This document shows, piece after piece, positions 23,701-31,056 of a stretch of 64,000 bases of DNA. The notes beneath the pieces were generated by a model, which did no database searches, was not told where the DNA came from, and saw only the letters and a program-made list of their open reading frames with translations. How positions within the stretch are numbered: position 1 is the stretch's first letter; each line of letters begins with the position of its first letter. A program made the translations under genes and the position numbers. Origin of the DNA: Clostridiaceae bacterium Marseille-Q3526 (GTDB taxonomy: Bacteria; Bacillota; Clostridia; Lachnospirales; Lachnospiraceae); contig JAGTTS010000002.1 in NCBI GenBank assembly GCA_018223375.1, positions 372,001-436,000 on the forward strand, in the 5' to 3' direction.

Positions 23701-24351
23701 CTTCAGGTATTCCTTCGCAGCCTCTGACTGAAGCTTCAACGGGCCTACCTGCTTTTCCAGCTCAGACAGAATGTCTTTGACGCGCACCAGGTTCTGCTCC
23801 TCGTCGTCTAACTTTCTCTGGGCGATCAGCTTGCGCTTTTTAAATTTTACGATTCCGGCCGCCTCGTCAAACAGCTCTCTGCGCTCCTCTGGCCGGCCGC
23901 TTAAAATTTTGTCAATCTGGCCCTGGCCGATAATGGAATAGCCTTCCTTTCCAATTCCTGTGTCATAGAACAGTTCGTTGATATCTTTCAAGCGGCAGGC
24001 GCTTCCATTGATTTTGTACTCGCTCTCGCCGGAACGGTAAAGCCGTCTGGAAACTGTTACCTGATCGTAGGCGATGGGAAGTTTGTGATCCGAATTGTCC
24101 AGCGTAATGGCCACATAGGCAAATCCCTGGGGCTTTCGTATCTCAGTACCTGAGAAAATAACGTCCTGCATGGTTCCGCCCCGCAGCTGCCGGACTCTCT
24201 GCTCTCCTAACACCCAGCGGACCGCATCGGCCACGTTGCTCTTTCCGCTGCCATTGGGGCCGACGATGCCGGTGATACCATTGTGGAACTCGAAGAGAAT
24301 CTTGTTGGCAAAGGACTTAAATCCCTGAATTTCAATGCTTTTTAAATACAT
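20764..24351 (-). CDS. smc: Chromosome segregation ATPase SMC
   Basis: Condensin core protein, 1195 residues, normal length. Walker A is GIVGPNGSGKSNVADAVRWV near residue 32, two long coiled coils (about 170-490 and 680-1010) flank a hinge (about 505-660, with GYGNSIRRVMEQ and GGSMTGG), and the C-terminal head has signature LSGGEKALTAIALLFA and Walker B PFCLLDEIEAALDD. It starts eight bases past the rnc stop with AGGTGA, and overlaps nothing. It forms an operon with rnc and ftsY. Confidence 0.97.
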   Translation of the reverse strand: MYLKSIEIQGFKSFANKILFEFHNGITGIVGPNGSGKSNVADAVRWVLGEQRVRQLRGGTMQDVIFSGTEIRKPQGFAYVAITLDNSDHKLPIAYDQVTVSRRLYRSGESEYKINGSACRLKDINELFYDTGIGKEGYSIIGQGQIDKILSGRPEERRELFDEAAGIVKFKKRKLIAQRKLDDEEQNLVRVKDILSELEKQVGPLKLQSEAAKEYLKLKEELKSRDANLFLLEHKALQLQLSELDQKTSIVKGDWENASSQSEQLKKDFDRLEEENSASEEKIASTREEHSKSILLKESIEGQIAVLREQIRSEQLNEENRKERISSIDQELLGKEEQKQEYEKQREETKKQVAQAEQALTQAGQTLSETEQEMARLSKESEAAKAAIISALNEKAGLAAKSQRYETMLEQVDVRRSEVTQKLLRFKSDESVQEEELKKEEKRLEQIQEELDRLTELEEETAFRLTAAEEDGAALAARLSRSQQDYHISHSKLESLKNLAERYEGYGNSIRRVMEQKSRIPGIHGVVADLISTSKKYETAIETALGGSIQNIVTDREETAKELIEYLKKNRYGRATFLPLTGISARGGFTQESALREPGILGLASDLVEVKDEYRTLIQYLLGRVVVADTIDHAIALARKFRHTLRIVTLEGELLSAGGSMTGGSFKNSSNLLGRQRELSELQASCRKALQDVEETQKAIADNGRLKAQCTGEAARLRETKQEIVLRKNTAQMNMERLLGKKQEIAESSADLVMENRELEFQLKEIRENRARLSREEEQLEQLQKEQEARSEQLSRKLSDAQQQKEETAKLLSGAQLTAAGIRQQDRFIAENVSRILKEESSLKEERQRILDGSGESEAVISEKLAKIEQLGRQILEETSKAQRLEEALAQNSEEKERLAEKQKSFFRKREELSEEIGRLDKELYRLESQKERLTERMSDQISYMWEEYELTYSGAQALKDEAPGTIPEIRRAIEELKGNIKGLGNVNVNAIEDYREISERYEFLKSQNDDLAAAREALLKIIEELDTGMRLQFEEKFAQIRQEFDKVFKELFGGGHGALILQEDEDILEAGIQIISQPPGKKLQNMMQLSGGEKALTAIALLFAIQNLKPSPFCLLDEIEAALDDSNVDRFAKYLHKLTKNTQFIVITHRRGTMVSSDRLYGITMQEKGVSTLVSVNLVESELEAQAKAGRTKF

Positions 24352-24358
24352 AGATCAC

Positions 24359-25063
24359 CTAAACGCCTTTATTTTCTTCTGCTTTCAGCTTCAGAATCGC
24401 CTGATAAGCGGCTCTCTGCTCTGCCGCTTTTTTCGTCCGTCCAAAGCCGCGGCTGATTTCCTGGCTTCCGATCAGGGCTGCCACCTGGAACGTCTTGTTG
24501 TGATCCGGCCCCGTTTCCTCCAGAAGTTCGTAGGATAAAAGCTCCGTGCCTCTGGCCTGCACGATCTCCTGCAAGATAGTCTTGCTATCATAAAAGAGTT
24601 TTTTGTGTTCCATATCATTTAAGACAAAATTCAGAATAAACTCTTTTGCGCTAGTAAAACCACCGTCCAGGTAAATTGCTCCGATCAGAGCCTCCATGGC
24701 GTCTGAAACAACGGAATTTCTGGTACGTCCGCCGGTAGCGTCCTCCCCCTTTCCCAAAAGGAGATAGCTGCCCAGATCGATCTGTTCCGCACAGTAGGCT
24801 AACGTCGGCTCGCACACCATGCTGGCCCTTGTTTTCGTCAAATCCCCCTCCGGCATATCAGGAAACCGGTGAAAAAGAAAGTCGCTGGACACAATCTCCA
24901 GCACTGCGTCTCCTAAAAATTCCAGCCGTTCGTTGCAGCCCAGCTTACTCAGGTGCTTTTCATTGGCGTAGGAGCTGTGGCTCATGGCCAGGGTGAGAAG
25001 AGAGCTGTCCTTAAAGGAGTAGCCAATCTTTCCCTGAAGCTCGTTTAAATGTGCATGTGTCAT
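24359..25063 (-). CDS. rnc: Ribonuclease III
   Basis: Double-strand-specific endoribonuclease of rRNA and mRNA processing. Residues 1-150 hold the catalytic domain with the signature NERLEFLGDAVLEIVSSDFL and the second acidic site DAMEALIGAIYLDGG. Residues 160-234 hold the double-stranded RNA-binding domain ending GFGRTKKAAEQRAAYQAIL. AGGAGG precedes the ATG. It follows acpP after a strong hairpin and leads into smc. Confidence 0.97.
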   Translation of the reverse strand: MTHAHLNELQGKIGYSFKDSSLLTLAMSHSSYANEKHLSKLGCNERLEFLGDAVLEIVSSDFLFHRFPDMPEGDLTKTRASMVCEPTLAYCAEQIDLGSYLLLGKGEDATGGRTRNSVVSDAMEALIGAIYLDGGFTSAKEFILNFVLNDMEHKKLFYDSKTILQEIVQARGTELLSYELLEETGPDHNKTFQVAALIGSQEISRGFGRTKKAAEQRAAYQAILKLKAEENKGV

Positions 25064-25159
25064 ATAGATCCTCCTGACTGTTCATGATATGCTGGAAGCA
25101 GCCCTGTTCCCAGAGCTGCCTCCCTGCTGAAATGGTATAATGTTCGGGAAAAGATCCCC

Positions 25160-25202
25160 CTCTGATACCGGATTGCCGCTCGCTGCGCGCCTGGTATCAG
25201 AG
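25160..25202 (-). terminator. Hairpin after acpP
   Basis: CTCTGATACC (25160-25169) pairs with GGTATCAGAG (25193-25202), ten perfect pairs with further GC-rich pairing in the loop, then GGGGGATCTTTTC on the minus strand. It lies two bases past acpP and probably gives acpP an extra short transcript, with rnc read by leak-through. Confidence 0.7.
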
Positions 25203-25204
25203 CA

Positions 25205-25435
25205 TTAATTTAACGCATTCTTGATTTGCTCTGCCGCGTCTCCCACTGTCACAATCCGCTCGGCTGCCTCTGTGGGAATTTCAATGTCAAATCCCTCTTC
25301 AATTCCCATTACAATCTGAAAAATATCCAGGGAGTCTGCGCCCAGATCATCCACGAATGTGGTTTCCATAGCAATCTCCTCAGGCTCCACATTTAACACC
25401 TCTGCAATGATTTTCTGCAGTTTTTCAAATTCCAT
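25205..25435 (-). CDS. acpP: Acyl carrier protein
   Basis: Carrier of growing fatty acids. The 76-residue acidic protein has the phosphopantetheine site DDLGADSLDIFQIVMGIEE, with Ser in DSL. I start it at ATG 25435 (MEFEKLQKII), where ACP proteins normally begin; the open frame extends 19 codons upstream into plsX and is not expected to be translated. The start overlaps the plsX stop by 11 bases, implying translational coupling. Confidence 0.96.
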   Translation of the reverse strand: MEFEKLQKIIAEVLNVEPEEIAMETTFVDDLGADSLDIFQIVMGIEEGFDIEIPTEAAERIVTVGDAAEQIKNALN

Positions 25436-26456
25436 CGCTGAGACCTGCCTCTCTGTTTTCTTTCTCCCGCAGACTTTCCTGAATTTTTGCATTGACGCCC
25501 TGCTCGGTAAAAGTAAGACACTGAATAATCGAATTCTTTACCTCTGTCCGTTTGGAACTTCCGTGGGTTTTCACAACCAGGCCCTTTAAGCCCAGAAGCG
25601 GCGCTCCGCCGTAGCGGCTGGCGTCAAAGCTTTTTAAGGTTGTCTTTAAAGCAGGCTTTACAAGAAGCGCGCCTATCTTGGAGCGGAGGCTTGTCATCAT
25701 GCCCTCTTTCACCTTGGAAATCAGGGCGGCCCCCACGCCCTCATACAGCTTCAAAATGACGTTGCCCACAAAGGCCTCCGCCACGATAACATCCGCGCCT
25801 CCATGGGGAATCTCACGGGCCTCAATGCTGCCGGTAAAGTTAATATCGCCGCACTCTTTCAGAAGCGGGAACGTCTCCTTTACCAGAGCGTTGCCTTTCT
25901 CCTCCTCCGCGCCGATGTTGACAATGGCCACCCGCGGATGTTTGACTCCCATCGCATGCTCCATGTAGATGGAACCCATTTTGGCGAACTGAACCAGGTG
26001 GGACGGACGGGCGTCCACGTTGGCGCCTCCGTCCAGAAGGAGAGATACCCCCTTATCGGTGGGAATCAGAACGGCTAACGGCGGACGCTCCACCCCCTTG
26101 ATGCGGCCTACCAGCACCTGGCCGCCTACCAGGATAGCCCCGGTGCTTCCGGCTGACACAATAGCGTCCGCCTCCCCCTTCCTGACCATGTTCATGCCCA
26201 CCACAAGGGAGGAATCCTTCTTTTTGCGCACTGCGTTGACAGGCGGCTCCTCTGTGGCAATCACCTCGCTGGCGTGAATGACCTCAATCTGTTCCTTATT
26301 ATATGTATATTTGGAAAGCTCACGATTTACAGCGTCCTCCTGTCCAATCAGAAGAACCTTGATTTCGCTTTTTTCCTTTACCGCTTCCACGGCTCCCGCC
26401 ACCAGCTCTTCCGGAGCGTTATCTCCGCCCATGGCGTCTACTGCTATTCGTATCAT
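25425..26456 (-). CDS. plsX: Phosphate acyltransferase PlsX
   Basis: Makes acyl-phosphate from acyl-ACP at the start of phospholipid synthesis, in step with PlsY. The 343-residue protein has the expected motifs: MIRIAVDAMGGDNAPEELV at the N terminus, SAGSTGAILVGG, GANVDARPSHLVQFA, and EAFVGNVILKLYEG. It is first of the plsX-acpP-rnc-smc-ftsY set and has its own promoter at 26492-26520. fapR and rpmF, often upstream, are absent here. Confidence 0.96.
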   Translation of the reverse strand: MIRIAVDAMGGDNAPEELVAGAVEAVKEKSEIKVLLIGQEDAVNRELSKYTYNKEQIEVIHASEVIATEEPPVNAVRKKKDSSLVVGMNMVRKGEADAIVSAGSTGAILVGGQVLVGRIKGVERPPLAVLIPTDKGVSLLLDGGANVDARPSHLVQFAKMGSIYMEHAMGVKHPRVAIVNIGAEEEKGNALVKETFPLLKECGDINFTGSIEAREIPHGGADVIVAEAFVGNVILKLYEGVGAALISKVKEGMMTSLRSKIGALLVKPALKTTLKSFDASRYGGAPLLGLKGLVVKTHGSSKRTEVKNSIIQCLTFTEQGVNAKIQESLREKENREAGLSDGI

Positions 26457-26491
26457 CTCTTTTTCCTTCTTTCCCTTTTAAACCTGTAATT

Positions 26492-26520
26492 ACTATACTA
26501 GAGATTTTATGAGAAATCAA
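26492..26520 (-). promoter_or_regulatory. Promoter of the plsX operon
   Basis: Minus strand TTGATT (26515-26520) and TATAGT (26492-26497), spacer 17 bases, about 36 bases before the plsX ATG. No FapR-type palindrome was noticed around it. Confidence 0.75.
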
Positions 26521-26566
26521 TCTGTTTTTGGCTTTACAAACAGGATGGCAGCTTCAGTTTTTCGCC

Positions 26567-27397
26567 TTAGAGACGCTTCCCAAGCTCCCAGAACGCCAGG
26601 CAGGCCGCAGAGGCGGCGTTGAGAGAATCCACGTTTCTGGCCATCTTGATCCGCACCGTGTAGTCGCAGTCTGCGATGGTCTCTGAGGCCAGCCCGTCGC
26701 CTTCCGTTCCGATGATCACCGCCAGCTTTTCCTCCGCTTTCAGCGCCGGATCGTCAAGAGTGGTAGAATCCTCTCTGAGAGCCATGGCAGCCGTCTTAAA
26801 CCCCAGTTCTTTCAGAATTTTCATTCCGCCTTCTGGCCAGGCGCCTTTCTTTTCGTCAAAAAAGGTCCAGGGAATCTGGAACACGGTTCCCATGCTGACA
26901 CGGCTGGCTCTCCGGTAGAGAGGATTGCTGCAGCCGGGCGTTAAAAGAACTGCGTCCATGTTCATGGCGGCGGCTGAGCGGAATACCGCCCCTACATTGG
27001 TGGGATTCATTACATTTTCCAGAATTACGATCCGCGTAAGGCCGGCACAGAGGCTTTTGACGTCTGGAAGAGCCTTCCGGCGCATGGCGCAGAGGAGGCC
27101 TCTGGTCAGCTGAAATCCTGTTAATTTTGTAAGGATATCGAATTTGGCTGCATAGACGGGAATCCCCGTACACCGGGCTAAAATATCCTTCGCCTCCCCC
27201 TCCATACACTTTGGATCTGTGAGAAAGGAAACTGGTTCATAGCCTGCGTCCAAGGCCCGCTCAATGACCTTGGGACTTTCTGCAATAAAGATTCCTGTGT
27301 CCGGCTCATGGTAATGGAGCAGCTGCCCCTCTGAAAGCCTGGCGTAAATATCCAGCTCAGGAGCTGAAAAATCGGTAATCCAATGAATATCTGCCAT
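26567..27397 (-). CDS. SpoU/TrmH-family RNA 2'-O-methyltransferase
   Basis: SPOUT-class methyltransferase acting on rRNA or tRNA ribose. The 276-residue protein has the three SpoU motifs: motif 1 ILENVMNPTNVGAVFRSAAA, motif 2 LAVIIGTEGDGLA, motif 3 VRIKMARNVDSLNAASAACL. The N-terminal 100 residues are an RNA-binding, L30e-like substrate-binding part. The exact target nucleotide is unknown. AAGGAG precedes the start, which lies 16 bases past the TetM-like gene. Confidence 0.9.
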   Translation of the reverse strand: MADIHWITDFSAPELDIYARLSEGQLLHYHEPDTGIFIAESPKVIERALDAGYEPVSFLTDPKCMEGEAKDILARCTGIPVYAAKFDILTKLTGFQLTRGLLCAMRRKALPDVKSLCAGLTRIVILENVMNPTNVGAVFRSAAAMNMDAVLLTPGCSNPLYRRASRVSMGTVFQIPWTFFDEKKGAWPEGGMKILKELGFKTAAMALREDSTTLDDPALKAEEKLAVIIGTEGDGLASETIADCDYTVRIKMARNVDSLNAASAACLAFWELGKRL

Positions 27398-27413
27398 AAC
27401 ACACTCCTTGTTT

Positions 27414-30143
27414 TTATTCTGTCTCCGGCTCTATTTCCTGCCTGAGCCTTAAAAGTTCCTCCTCTGTCAGAAGATCTGACAGACGGATGCCCTTTTTTTC
27501 CGTCTCCAGCAAAAATTCCTCCCGAAGGGCCTGATTCATCCGCTCAAGTTCCTGTTCCAGCTCTCTGGAAGAGATGAGACGGCATCCCTGGCCCAGAATG
27601 ATAACCTGTTCCACCCCGTCGGAGGTGGCCACCGACACGTCGAAGCGGCCGGCGTTTTCGTGGGCGAATTTTTCAATATACTGATCCGCCGTTTCTGCCT
27701 CTCTGGTAAACACCACCTGAATATTGTGGTAGGCGCTGACCTCTGTCGTATGGCCCTCCACCCGGTAAGCGTCGAATACGACCATAAGAGAGCACTGGCG
27801 GACCGCCTGATAATTGCAGAGCATGTCCAGGAGCGCCAGCCTGGCTCCGTCCAGATTGTCCTCTGCCAAAGCCTTCAGCCTCTCCCAGGCAAAGATCACG
27901 TTATAGCCGTCTACCAGCAGATATTCCTGCTTTTTTCCGGCTGGCTTCAGGGCGGATCGGATCGGCTGAGACGACGGTTCTTCCGGGAAGCGGCGCTGTT
28001 TTCTGACGCCGGAGGAGTATTTTTTCCTGGGCGTATCCTTTCCGCGGCTGTTGGAATAAAAGGTTCTCTCAAGGATAGCGTCGATTTCCTCCGTACCCAT
28101 CCACATCTCCTCGGCCGCTTCCTGTCTTGTGCCAGAACCTGGATTTTTAAAGCCCCTGGGCTGTCCGTCCTGTTTCTCATCTTCACAGTCCAGATGCAGG
28201 CCGCTCTCCACATGCATATATTCCTTGGCCTGATCCCAGGGGACGGCAAATCCTGCTCCATGAGCGCAGAAAACCGATCCTGTGGGATTGTCTGTATCGC
28301 GTTCCGGATCGTAGCCGATACGGGTTATGACCTCCTCTGTGTTGTGGCAGGGACGGTATCCAAGCAGAGAGCAGGAAAGGCGTCCCCGTCCCCTGGAGTA
28401 AGAGGTAACCTCTGCCTGATACTCTGTCAGACAGATGGCAGGCGCCTGCCCGGTCAAAACAGCCATGCCGTCCCTGGACTCTTCTAAGACGCAGGTTCCG
28501 CTTCGCTGTTCCATATCGTTCATAGCCCGGCCGATAGACGGCTCCGGCACCTCCAGGCGGTAGGAATACCAGGGCTCCAGCAGGAGCGATTCCGCCTCCA
28601 TCAGCCCCTGGCGAAGCGCTCTGCAGACGGCCTGCCTGAAATCTCCTCCCTCCGTGTGCTTGGGATGGGCTCTTCCTGCTGTCAGTAAAATGCGCATATC
28701 GGTAATGGGAGAGCCTGTGAGAACGCCTGGATGCTGCCTCTCTTCCAGATGAGTGAACACAAGACGCTGCCAGTTTTTATCCAGAACGTCCTCACTGCAC
28801 AGACTGCCAAAGGAAAGACCACTCCCCGGTTCTCCCGGCTCCAGGAGAAGGTGGACCTCCGCATAGTGGCGCAAAGGCTCAAAATGTCCCGCCCCCTCCA
28901 CCGGCCCCGCGATGGTCTCCTTATATACAATGGAACCGGTGCCGAACTCCGCCAAAACGCCGAAGCGCTCTTCCATCTGGCTTTTCAACACCTCAATCTG
29001 CACCTGCCCCATCATCTGCATGGAAATCTCCTGGAGAGACTCATTCCACAGTACCCGCAGAAGCGGTTCTTCTTCTTCCAGCTGTCTGAGCTTCGGGAGA
29101 AAGGACGCCGCATCGCAGCCCTCCGGAAGGATCAGGCGGTAGGTCAGCACCGGTTCCAGAACCGGCGCCGCAAGCTCCTCCTCAAATCCCAGTCCCTGCC
29201 CGGCAAAGCTCGAAGAAAGACCGGATACCGCGCAGACGGTTCCGGCTGGCGCTTCCTGCACCGTCTCAAACCGGCTTCCGGAGTAGATGCGGATTTGATT
29301 AATTTTATCGGGACAGCCGGAAACAGGAGCTGTTTTTACTTTCAGGATTCCGCCTGTCACCTTCAGATGACTCAGCCGGTTTCCCTGGCCGTCTCTGGAA
29401 ATCTTGTAGATTCTGGCTCCAAAGTCCTCAGGATAGCAGGGAAGCTTAGACAGGCGGCAGAAACCGTCCAACAGCTCTTTCACTCCCTGCAGCTTTAAGG
29501 CAGATCCGAAAAAGCAGGGGAAAAGCTTCCTTTTCTGGATCAAGCGGCGGATTTCATCCTCCTCCACGGTTCCCGTTTCCAGATAGGCGTCCAGAAGCTT
29601 CTCCTCGCACATGGCGGCCTGCTCATAAAACTCTTCTGTCCCCTCCTCCTGAAAGTCGATACAGCCCTCATCCAGGCGCTTTTTCAGCTCTCTCATCAAA
29701 GCGTCTCTGTCTGTTCCAGGCTGATCCATCTTGTTGATAAACAAAAAAACAGGGATTTCATATCTGGCCAAGAGACGCCACAGGGTTTCCGTGTGGCCCT
29801 GGACGCCGTCGGCGCCGCTGATTACCAGAATGGCATAATCCAGTACCTGAAGCGTGCGTTCCATCTCCGCCGAAAAATCCACATGTCCCGGTGTGTCTAA
29901 CAGCGTCACGGACGTACCGTTCCACTGAAGCTCCGCCTGCTTGGAAAAAATAGTGATTCCTCTGGCCCGCTCCAGCTGGCAGGTATCCAGGAAAGCGTCC
30001 TGATTGTCTACACGGCCCAGCTTTCTGATAGAACCGGACAGATATAAAAGGGCCTCCGACAGCGTAGTTTTTCCGGCGTCGACATGGGCTACAATTCCCG
30101 CGCAGATATGTTTTTTCAGCTGGTTTTCAGATAAAGCTCCCAT
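27414..30143 (-). CDS. TetM-like translational GTPase fused to a C-terminal NYN (YacP-like) ribonuclease domain
   Basis: A 909-residue protein. The first 650 or so residues follow the EF-G/ribosomal-protection layout: G1 AHVDAGKTTLSEALL, switch I ERARGITIFSKQ, G3 DTPGHVDFSAEM, G4 NKMDQ. After a low-complexity linker (about 660-735) comes a NYN/PIN-type domain beginning EYLLVDGYNVIFAWERLK, with FDAYRVEG, FTREAETADQYIEKFA and VATSDGVEQ, as in YacP/Rae1-type RNases. Rae1 is a ribosome-associated mRNA endonuclease, so the fusion plausibly couples ribosome binding to mRNA cleavage (inference). It is unlikely to be a tetracycline resistance gene: no regulatory leader or mobile context is present. 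Start follows coaX by five bases. Confidence 0.87.
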   Translation of the reverse strand: MGALSENQLKKHICAGIVAHVDAGKTTLSEALLYLSGSIRKLGRVDNQDAFLDTCQLERARGITIFSKQAELQWNGTSVTLLDTPGHVDFSAEMERTLQVLDYAILVISGADGVQGHTETLWRLLARYEIPVFLFINKMDQPGTDRDALMRELKKRLDEGCIDFQEEGTEEFYEQAAMCEEKLLDAYLETGTVEEDEIRRLIQKRKLFPCFFGSALKLQGVKELLDGFCRLSKLPCYPEDFGARIYKISRDGQGNRLSHLKVTGGILKVKTAPVSGCPDKINQIRIYSGSRFETVQEAPAGTVCAVSGLSSSFAGQGLGFEEELAAPVLEPVLTYRLILPEGCDAASFLPKLRQLEEEEPLLRVLWNESLQEISMQMMGQVQIEVLKSQMEERFGVLAEFGTGSIVYKETIAGPVEGAGHFEPLRHYAEVHLLLEPGEPGSGLSFGSLCSEDVLDKNWQRLVFTHLEERQHPGVLTGSPITDMRILLTAGRAHPKHTEGGDFRQAVCRALRQGLMEAESLLLEPWYSYRLEVPEPSIGRAMNDMEQRSGTCVLEESRDGMAVLTGQAPAICLTEYQAEVTSYSRGRGRLSCSLLGYRPCHNTEEVITRIGYDPERDTDNPTGSVFCAHGAGFAVPWDQAKEYMHVESGLHLDCEDEKQDGQPRGFKNPGSGTRQEAAEEMWMGTEEIDAILERTFYSNSRGKDTPRKKYSSGVRKQRRFPEEPSSQPIRSALKPAGKKQEYLLVDGYNVIFAWERLKALAEDNLDGARLALLDMLCNYQAVRQCSLMVVFDAYRVEGHTTEVSAYHNIQVVFTREAETADQYIEKFAHENAGRFDVSVATSDGVEQVIILGQGCRLISSRELEQELERMNQALREEFLLETEKKGIRLSDLLTEEELLRLRQEIEPETE

Positions 30144-30148
30144 AACGT

Positions 30149-30922
30149 TTACCGTCTGTTTTTATCGTAGAGAACCAGAAGTCCCTTCAACAGAAGATCG
30201 TCGTCTAAAATCACTTCTCTTCTGCAGTGCGGCACGATACATTTGGCCAGACCTCCGGTAGCGATAACTGTCAGCGTCTCTCCCATTTCCTCCTGAATCC
30301 TGTCGATGATGCCGTCCATGGCAGCAGCCGCGCTGTAAATCACGCCGCTCTTCATGCAGTCGATTGTATTGCGCCCAATCACCCTTTCAGGGGCTTCCAG
30401 GCTGATTCCTCCCAGCTGGGACGCGTGGGCAGTCAGGGAATCTAAGGATACGCCGAGACCCGGATAGATCATGCCGCCCAGGTACCGCTTTTCACGGTCA
30501 ATGACGCAGACTGTGTTGGCAGTTCCCATGTCAAAGATCATCATCGGAACTGGATATTCTGCAATTCCGGCCACAGAAGCCGCCACCAGGTCGGCGCCCA
30601 GCTGGCCCGGATCGTCGATTCGGATATCCAGTCCTGTTTTAATGCCGGAACCGATCACAAGAATTTCCTTTTTCAGAATCTTTTCTGCCGCCAGCTTAAT
30701 ATTTGTAGTAATCTGGGGAACCACAGAAGAAATAATGCCTCCCTCAATCTCCTCGGGGCAGACATGGTAAATATCCAGCACGCTTTTAATATCAATGGCG
30801 TACTCCAGCTCTGTCTTAATCCGGACGGTGGAGAGCCGCTCGATAAAATGGCATTTTTCCTTATCAATACACCCAATCACAATATTTGTATTTCCTACGT
30901 CAATGGCTAAAATCATTTGCAT
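30149..30922 (-). CDS. coaX: Type III pantothenate kinase
   Basis: First step of coenzyme A synthesis, pantothenate to 4'-phosphopantothenate. The 257-residue ASKHA-fold protein starts MQMILAIDVGNTNIVIG (phosphate-1 motif), has ADLVAASVAGIAEYP, then DMGTANTVCVID, and ends with ATGGLAKCI. The frame begins at ATG 30922; the ATG two codons later is equally placed after GGAG. A strong promoter lies at 30963-30991. It precedes the TetM-like/NYN gene, likely as an operon. Confidence 0.95.
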   Translation of the reverse strand: MQMILAIDVGNTNIVIGCIDKEKCHFIERLSTVRIKTELEYAIDIKSVLDIYHVCPEEIEGGIISSVVPQITTNIKLAAEKILKKEILVIGSGIKTGLDIRIDDPGQLGADLVAASVAGIAEYPVPMMIFDMGTANTVCVIDREKRYLGGMIYPGLGVSLDSLTAHASQLGGISLEAPERVIGRNTIDCMKSGVIYSAAAAMDGIIDRIQEEMGETLTVIATGGLAKCIVPHCRREVILDDDLLLKGLLVLYDKNRR

Positions 30923-30962
30923 TCTCCTTCGTTTGTCAGGGATTGTGTTTTACACTTGTTTC

Positions 30963-30991
30963 ATTATAATTTCAGGCCTCTGAAAATGCAA
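30963..30991 (-). promoter_or_regulatory. Promoter of the coaX operon
   Basis: Minus strand TTGCAT (30986-30991) and TATAAT (30963-30968), spacer 17 bases. It lies between the PTS terminator and the coaX start, so coaX is transcribed independently of the PTS operon. Confidence 0.8.
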
Positions 30992-31013
30992 GCTTCCAGT
31001 TTCCGTAAATGCG

Positions 31014-31038
31014 AAAAAGCTCCATAAAGGAGCTTTTT
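31014..31038 (-). terminator. Terminator of the PTS operon
   Basis: A ten-bp perfect stem AAAAAGCTCC/GGAGCTTTTT with an ATAAA loop, 18 bases past the IICB stop. The U-tract forms on both strands. Confidence 0.88.
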
Positions 31039-31056
31039 CATACCGTTGTAAACGTA

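Noticed and set aside
27660..28487. A 275-codon plus-strand frame opposite the TetM-like/NYN gene
   Set aside because: It is an antisense shadow of a GC-rich gene with no recognisable domain or start signal.
27414..30143. Tetracycline resistance gene
   Set aside because: Similarity to TetM/TetO is real, but the fused NYN domain, stable coaX neighbourhood and lack of a tet-type leader make a housekeeping role more likely.
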